Shown here piece after piece: positions 63,650-64,000 of a stretch of 64,000 nt of DNA (within the stretch, counting starts at the first letter, position 1; every line of letters starts with the position of its first letter). The DNA is taken from positions 122,653 to 186,652 of the forward strand of contig NZ_JAFMZP010000009.1 of assembly GCF_024436435.1 (NCBI RefSeq), given 5' to 3'. A program made the position numbers and the translations under genes. This DNA comes from Desertivirga xinjiangensis (lineage in GTDB: Bacteria; Bacteroidota; Bacteroidia; Sphingobacteriales; Sphingobacteriaceae). The notes beneath the pieces were generated by a model. It worked only from the letters and a program-made list of their open reading frames with translations, made no database searches and had not been told where the DNA came from.

Positions 63650-64000
63650 TCTGCAAAGATAAGTAATTCTGTTTATTAGTCAATCTATTAATTCACCGTG
63701 AATGTAAGGTGTTTCAGGAGATATTTTATGTATACATAACGTGTGTTTAACAAACTTTAACATGTGAGGCCTGTACCGCCCCTTTGGCCAGCGCCATTTT
63801 CCTACCCGCTCCCAGACTGCGTTCGCATTCCCTTAGAGCTCTCTCTGATCTTTCTGCGATCACCCCTAGAGGCCTTATACGGAAAAAGCTTAACACTGAA
63901 CCGCCTGAACCAAACTCGCCCTACCACCTTCTAATCTTCTTCATACCATCTCCTGACCACGCTCTGGAGTTTATATGAGATCTTAAGCTACTGGTTAGGC
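63650..64000. other. Unassigned 350-base segment at the window end
   Basis: No family-level gene was recognised. A stop-to-stop reading frame of 50 codons on the reverse strand (63832-63680) contains RYRPHMLKFVKHTLCIHK and ISPETPYIHGELID but lacks an early ATG, and its 3' end overlaps the bamD promoter. A plus-strand frame 63784-63978 has no family signal. The reverse strand is purine-rich from about 63780 on. It could be a decayed gene end or repeat. Confidence 0.35.
63654..63684 (-). promoter_or_regulatory. Bacteroidota-type promoter of bamD
   Basis: ATTG (63684-63681) and TATCTTTG (63661-63654) on the reverse strand are 19 bases apart, a close match to the -33/-7 consensus, five bases before the bamD ATG. 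Confidence 0.55.

Noticed and set aside
63650..64000. RNA gene (RNase P RNA, tmRNA or 6S RNA) in the purine-rich end segment
   Set aside because: None of the conserved sequence landmarks of these RNAs could be found by eye.

Overview
The window is a 64 kb piece of a Bacteroidota chromosome. It most resembles the Sphingobacteriaceae (Pedobacter/Mucilaginibacter type). Reasons: a SusC/SusD pair, a type IX secretion (T9SS)-sorted protease, DUF5686, DUF4835 and BT_3928-family proteins, the bamD-rpoZ-coaBC-DUF4835-recN gene order, the purH-mreBCD-mrdA-rodA order, and promoters with the Bacteroidota -7 element TANNTTTG. The genus is an inference from family content. No rRNA, tRNA, CRISPR array, prophage or intact insertion sequence was recognised.

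Layout. 1-6.5 kb: housekeeping genes (ahcY fragment, bacilliredoxin, folP-cdaA, DUF1599, a DoxX-like membrane protein, DinB, shikimate kinase, a phosphoribosyltransferase). 6.5-11.6 kb: a 44-bp tandem repeat array next to rlmD, a TetR regulator, a Rieske-like lipoprotein, pheS and kbl. 11.7-15.2 kb: a DUF5686 outer-membrane protein and trhO. 15.3-24.4 kb: a polysaccharide utilization locus (HTH regulator, SusC, SusD, GH144 endo-beta-1,2-glucanase, GH3 beta-glucosidase), read here as a beta-1,2-glucan (sophoran or cyclic glucan) locus. 24.4-31 kb: a repeat-rich protein, YebC, an SDR-type threonine dehydrogenase, a lipid A-type acyltransferase and a large lamin-tail protein. 31-38 kb: asd, dacB, an S8 peptidase, tdk and a low-complexity protein. 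38-46.5 kb: the rod-shape cluster with purH and purN. 46.6-57.5 kb: DJ-1-like protein, SRPBCC protein, TonB receptor, PAS histidine kinase, a GT39-GT2-flippase-like lipid-sugar cluster, an SDR and a small lipoprotein. 57.6-63.7 kb: fabI, recN, DUF4835, coaBC, rpoZ, bamD.

How genes work together. SusC/D import beta-1,2-glucooligosaccharides cut by GH144, and GH3 finishes them to glucose. Tdh (26.2 kb) and Kbl (10.4 kb) together convert threonine to glycine and acetyl-CoA. MreBCD, PBP2, RodA and DacB serve cell-wall shape. BamD, DUF4835, the SusC/D pair and the TonB receptor serve the outer membrane.

The least explained material is non-coding. There are at least seven copies of a GC-rich 'GCAC..GTGCCGC.TGTGC' core, two of them inside long perfect or near-perfect hairpins. 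One is bracketed by a 21-bp duplication of the fabI 3' end. A 44-bp tandem array carries copies of the rlmD 3' end. An 86-bp double-hairpin element lies between purH and purN. I found no convincing new protein system; most of the window is core genome.
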